From Propioniciclava tarda (GTDB lineage: Bacteria; Actinomycetota; Actinomycetes; Propionibacteriales; Propionibacteriaceae), in NCBI RefSeq assembly GCF_900182665.1, contig NZ_FXTL01000002.1, positions 186,001-250,000 on the forward strand: a stretch of DNA of 64,000 nucleotides, in the 5' to 3' direction. Position 1 is the stretch's first letter; the number at the start of each line of letters is the position of its first letter. Positions 61,413 through 64,000 of the stretch are shown in pieces. Below the pieces are notes generated by a model. It did no database searches. It saw nothing but the letters and a program-made list of their open reading frames with translations, and was not told where the DNA came from. The position numbers and the translations under genes were made by a program.

Positions 61413-62617
61413 TTGTTCTCCTCCAGCAGGGCGTCGGCGAGGTCGAGCGCCTTGGCGACGGTGGCGTCCATGTTGTAGTACCGGTACTCGGCGAGGCGTC
61501 CCAGGGGGTAGAAGGACGGCAGTTGCTCGGTGAGGGCGACGTAGGCGGCATGCATGGCCTGTACCTCGGCGTTGACCTCGGGGTAGTAGGGGTCCATGCC
61601 GGACTCGGGGTCGTAGTCGCGGCTGTACTCGCGGACGATCGTCGTCTTGCCCGGCAGCTCTTGGCGGGTCAGGTGCTTGAACTCGGTGATGCGCGTGTAG
61701 TCCTCGCTCACCGTGTAGTTGATCGTGCCGCGCGGCTGGAACTGGTCGACATCGTGGGTCTCGAAGACGAAGTCCAGGCTGCGGTACGGGAGGCGTCCGT
61801 GCCGGCAGCCGAAGAGCTCGTCGAGAGGTCCGGTATAGATCACGGTGCCGGCATACGGCTTCCCGTCCACCCGCACGACGCCGGGCTCGGACAGGTCCAG
61901 CAGCGGACGCGCGTCCACGTTGGTACGCACGGTGATGAGTGGGTGATCGAGCATCCGCTCGAAGATCTTGGTGTAACCCTCGGTGGGCAGGCCCTGGTGC
62001 GGGTCGGTGAAGTAGCGGCAGTCCTCGGAGACGAACACCGGGACACGCGCCGTGACGGACACGTCGATCTCGTCGGCGGACTTGCCCCACTGCTTCGTCG
62101 TGTAGTGCAGGAAGACGTTCTCCCACACGTAGTCGGCGATCTCGACCAAGTCGGGGTCCGCCTCCTTGCGGAGTTCACTGATCGGCACCTTCTTCTCGTC
62201 GCCGAACCGCTCGATGAGCTTCGCGATGAGGTACGCGCCGCGCTCGTGGCCGAAGGCGAGCCGCAGGGACTGCTTGTTGAACGGCACCGGCAGGTACGTC
62301 CCGTAGACGTCGGCCAGGACCTCGTGGCTGTACCCGTTCCAGGTCGTGAAGCGCGACACGTAGTCGAAGACGCGCTGGTCGACCGTGTGGAAGATGTGGG
62401 GTCCGTACTGATGGATCAGCACCCCCGCGTCGTCCAGGCGGTCGTAGGCGTTGCCGCCGATGTGGTGGCGCTGTTCGAGCACGATCACGCTCTTGCCGCC
62501 CCGTTCGGCCAGCTCGCGCGCGACGGTCGCGCCGGCGAAACCGGCCCCGACCACGATGACGTCATAGCTCCCGAGCGGCCTGGACTCCCCCGTCGCCTGC
62601 TCCCCGCTGGTGGTCAC
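61409..62617 (-). CDS. glf: UDP-galactopyranose mutase
   Basis: This is a 402-aa flavoenzyme converting UDP-galactopyranose to UDP-galactofuranose. FAD motif DVIVVGAGFAGATVARELAE; the family block HHIGGNAYDRLDDAGVLIHQ and YGPHIFHT; LPVPFNKQSL; the substrate Arg/Tyr region in YGTYLPVP and ETHDVDQFQPRGTINY; late PYYPEVN. GTG 62617 has AAGGAG nine bases upstream. It is the first gene of a two-gene galactan operon with the GT2 protein. Confidence 0.95.
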   Translation of the reverse strand: MTTSGEQATGESRPLGSYDVIVVGAGFAGATVARELAERGGKSVIVLEQRHHIGGNAYDRLDDAGVLIHQYGPHIFHTVDQRVFDYVSRFTTWNGYSHEVLADVYGTYLPVPFNKQSLRLAFGHERGAYLIAKLIERFGDEKKVPISELRKEADPDLVEIADYVWENVFLHYTTKQWGKSADEIDVSVTARVPVFVSEDCRYFTDPHQGLPTEGYTKIFERMLDHPLITVRTNVDARPLLDLSEPGVVRVDGKPYAGTVIYTGPLDELFGCRHGRLPYRSLDFVFETHDVDQFQPRGTINYTVSEDYTRITEFKHLTRQELPGKTTIVREYSRDYDPESGMDPYYPEVNAEVQAMHAAYVALTEQLPSFYPLGRLAEYRYYNMDATVAKALDLADALLEENK

Positions 62618-62726
62618 TGCTGCACTCCTTGGCTGTCGACGACCCGGGTCCACACCGGTCCCACGAGGCTATCGCGACCCGTCGCCCCCCGACACGTCAC
62701 CGGATGCGTGTCGGCTGCGCTGAGGT

Positions 62727-63506
62727 TCAGTCGGTGATCACGTCGAGTGAACGCGGGGTCAGTTCGATGCGCACGCGCTGGACGACTCCCGCGGCAGTCC
62801 GTACCTCGTGCGTGTCGAACCAGGCGGACGCCGCGGCAGCCGCCTGCTCGGGCGTCCGGGGGGCGCGCGGGGCCTCGCAGAGGGCTCGCGCCAACAGGCC
62901 TCGGGCGTGCTTGGCCAGGTGTGAAACGACGGAGCGTTGGCCGCCGACCTCACGGAACACGCGGACCGGCCAGGCGCCGGACGGCGTCCAGAACGGCTGG
63001 TACGTAGCTGACCGGCAGTCGATCACCAGCTGCCCGTCCCGGCGCGCCTCCAAGGCCGCGGTCAGGAGCGGGTTCCAGAAGGGGCCGAGGCGTCCGATGT
63101 CGGGCAGGGCGACGTCCCCGGAGAGGCGGTAGGCCGGGAGGCGATCGTCCAGCCGAAGCACTCCGAAGGCCGCCGAGAAGATCAGCACCGACTCACGGGC
63201 GCGGCGGCGTCCGGCTTCGCTCAACGTCGCGTAGGACAAGGCGTCGAACAGGACGCCGGTGTAGATGCGGGACGCCGGCGCGCACGGCGCCCCGTCGAGG
63301 TCGAGGTTCGCCCGGACCTCCGCCGCCAGCGACAGGCCGACCTTCAGGGTCGTGAGGGCGTCCGGGCCTGCGGACGCCGTCCGCAGCGCGTCCAGGACGC
63401 GACGACGGGCGTCCGAAAGGACCGGTTGGGACAGCGCGCCGAGGTCGAGCGAACGGCCCCGCGGCGGCGCCGCCTTGCCCTCCGACGGCGGCAGAAGAAT
63501 CAGCAC
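62727..63506 (-). CDS. yaaA: YaaA-family peroxide stress protein
   Basis: This is a 259-aa protein of the DUF328/YaaA family: VLILLPPSEGKAAPP at the start, IYTGVLFDALSYATLSE, LIFSAAFGVLRLDDRLPAYR, and later VIDCRSATYQPFW. E. coli YaaA lowers free iron under peroxide stress. GTG 63506 is chosen because the family begins with the LLPPSEGK motif. It is divergent from the coiled-coil gene at the window end (101-bp gap). Confidence 0.93.
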   Translation of the reverse strand: MLILLPPSEGKAAPPRGRSLDLGALSQPVLSDARRRVLDALRTASAGPDALTTLKVGLSLAAEVRANLDLDGAPCAPASRIYTGVLFDALSYATLSEAGRRRARESVLIFSAAFGVLRLDDRLPAYRLSGDVALPDIGRLGPFWNPLLTAALEARRDGQLVIDCRSATYQPFWTPSGAWPVRVFREVGGQRSVVSHLAKHARGLLARALCEAPRAPRTPEQAAAAASAWFDTHEVRTAAGVVQRVRIELTPRSLDVITD

Positions 63507-63607
63507 GCAGGTAAGGCTAGGAGATCGCGCGGGGCCGTCCAGCCAGGCTCTCAAGGGGCGCTGGACACCGATTGGCGCGGGGCTGTCCGGAGCTTCACAA
63601 TGTGCCC

Positions 63608-64000
63608 ATGCAGGAGGAAGTTCAGGCGCACGTCACGGTCGACGGAAGCGACGACACGCGGCGCGTCACCGACCTGCTGCACCGGGCTCAGTTGATGGCC
63701 GAGCGGCTGCAGCAGGAGGCCCAGGCCGAGGCGTCCGCCACGGTCGCGCGCGCCCAGCGGCAGCAGGCTGAGGCGGACGCTGCGCTGGCCAAGGCTCACG
63801 CGTCCCTGGCCGAGTCGACGGCGACCCTGGACTCCGCGCGCGCCGACGCCCACAACCTCATCTCGGACGCCTCGGCCCAGGCTGCGATCCTCCGCGCATC
63901 GGTGGAGACCGCTGCGAACCAGGCGCTGGAGAAGGCGCGCGCTGAGGCCGCCGAGCTGCTGTCGAAGGCCCAGGCCGACGCCGAGCGAGTCCGGGCGCAG
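63608..64000 (+). CDS. Coiled-coil protein, DivIVA-like (partial)
   Basis: The first 131 codons are present and the frame is open at the window edge. It begins MQEEVQAHVTVDGSDDTRRV, then turns into a long Ala/Glu/Gln-rich heptad coil (LMAERLQQEAQAEASATVAR ... LASRAD-type repeats) with no break. Such coils occur in DivIVA and related cell-division scaffolds. The membrane-binding N-terminus usual for DivIVA is not clear, so the name is only a resemblance. Confidence 0.6.
   Translation, partial: MQEEVQAHVTVDGSDDTRRVTDLLHRAQLMAERLQQEAQAEASATVARAQRQQAEADAALAKAHASLAESTATLDSARADAHNLISDASAQAAILRASVETAANQALEKARAEAAELLSKAQADAERVRAQ

Noticed and set aside
60375-62126. 583-aa single protein joining the region upstream of the GT2 gene
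   Set aside because: Residues before the GTG at 61412 are the out-of-frame shadow of glf; GT2 homology starts right after that GTG.

Overview
The window is high-GC DNA with dense genes, short intergenic gaps, many GTG starts and many 1-14 bp overlaps. RbpA, an Lnt/Ppm1 polyprenol-mannose pair, UDP-galactopyranose mutase and a PAC2 protein all point to an actinomycete. A Propionibacteriaceae-like host is my best guess, but no rRNA or other marker fixes the genus. I see no rRNA, tRNA or CRISPR array.

1-12.9 kb is a defence island. It opens inside an Eco57I/PglX-type adenine methylase gene whose frame is broken at an 11-G tract. Two tandem genes follow, each encoding only the C-terminal module of that family. 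Next come a multidomain McrB (winged helix, alkyltransferase-like domain, EVE/PUA-like region, AAA+), McrC and a GIY-YIG nuclease, all translationally coupled. On the other strand lie a YhaN/SbcC-like ATPase with a membrane hairpin and an SbcD-like protein that has lost its metal ligands. A divergent DrmD-like SNF2 helicase closes the island. The mix of DISARM/BREX-like, McrBC and SMC-like parts is the best candidate for an undescribed composite system.

13.1-18 kb is decayed mobile DNA: an IS3-family element with a damaged end, a YchJ-like gene tail, a NYN-domain protein, a twice-frameshifted ArdC-like antirestriction gene, and the start of a conjugative coupling-protein region. The last runs directly into a frameshifted, truncated GH53 galactanase pseudogene.

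18-64 kb is mostly core chromosome: a DMT exporter, lactonase-like, PAS, TetR and Gfo/Idh genes; PAC2, rhodanese, YqeY and ThpR; the metY-metX-metW operon; a 5'-3' exonuclease, Lrp and M20 peptidase; lnt-ppm1-fxsA, rbpA and glycerophosphodiesterase; PdxY, an HTH-MurA fusion and dihydrolipoyl dehydrogenase; psuG-psuK; a probable ether-lipid locus (AGPS-like enzyme, SDR, and a fatty acyl-CoA reductase fused to a HAD phosphatase); an MFS transporter and DUF1846; a broken hipBA pair; redox and peptidase genes; a Crp/Fnr regulator, DacB and Hcp with a perfect palindrome; NDH-2; a GT2/Glf pair; YaaA; and the start of a coiled-coil protein.

Across the core DNA the hexamer GGACGC/GCGTCC is several-fold denser than composition predicts and falls to near background in the defence island. 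One copy pair, inverted, forms a terminator.
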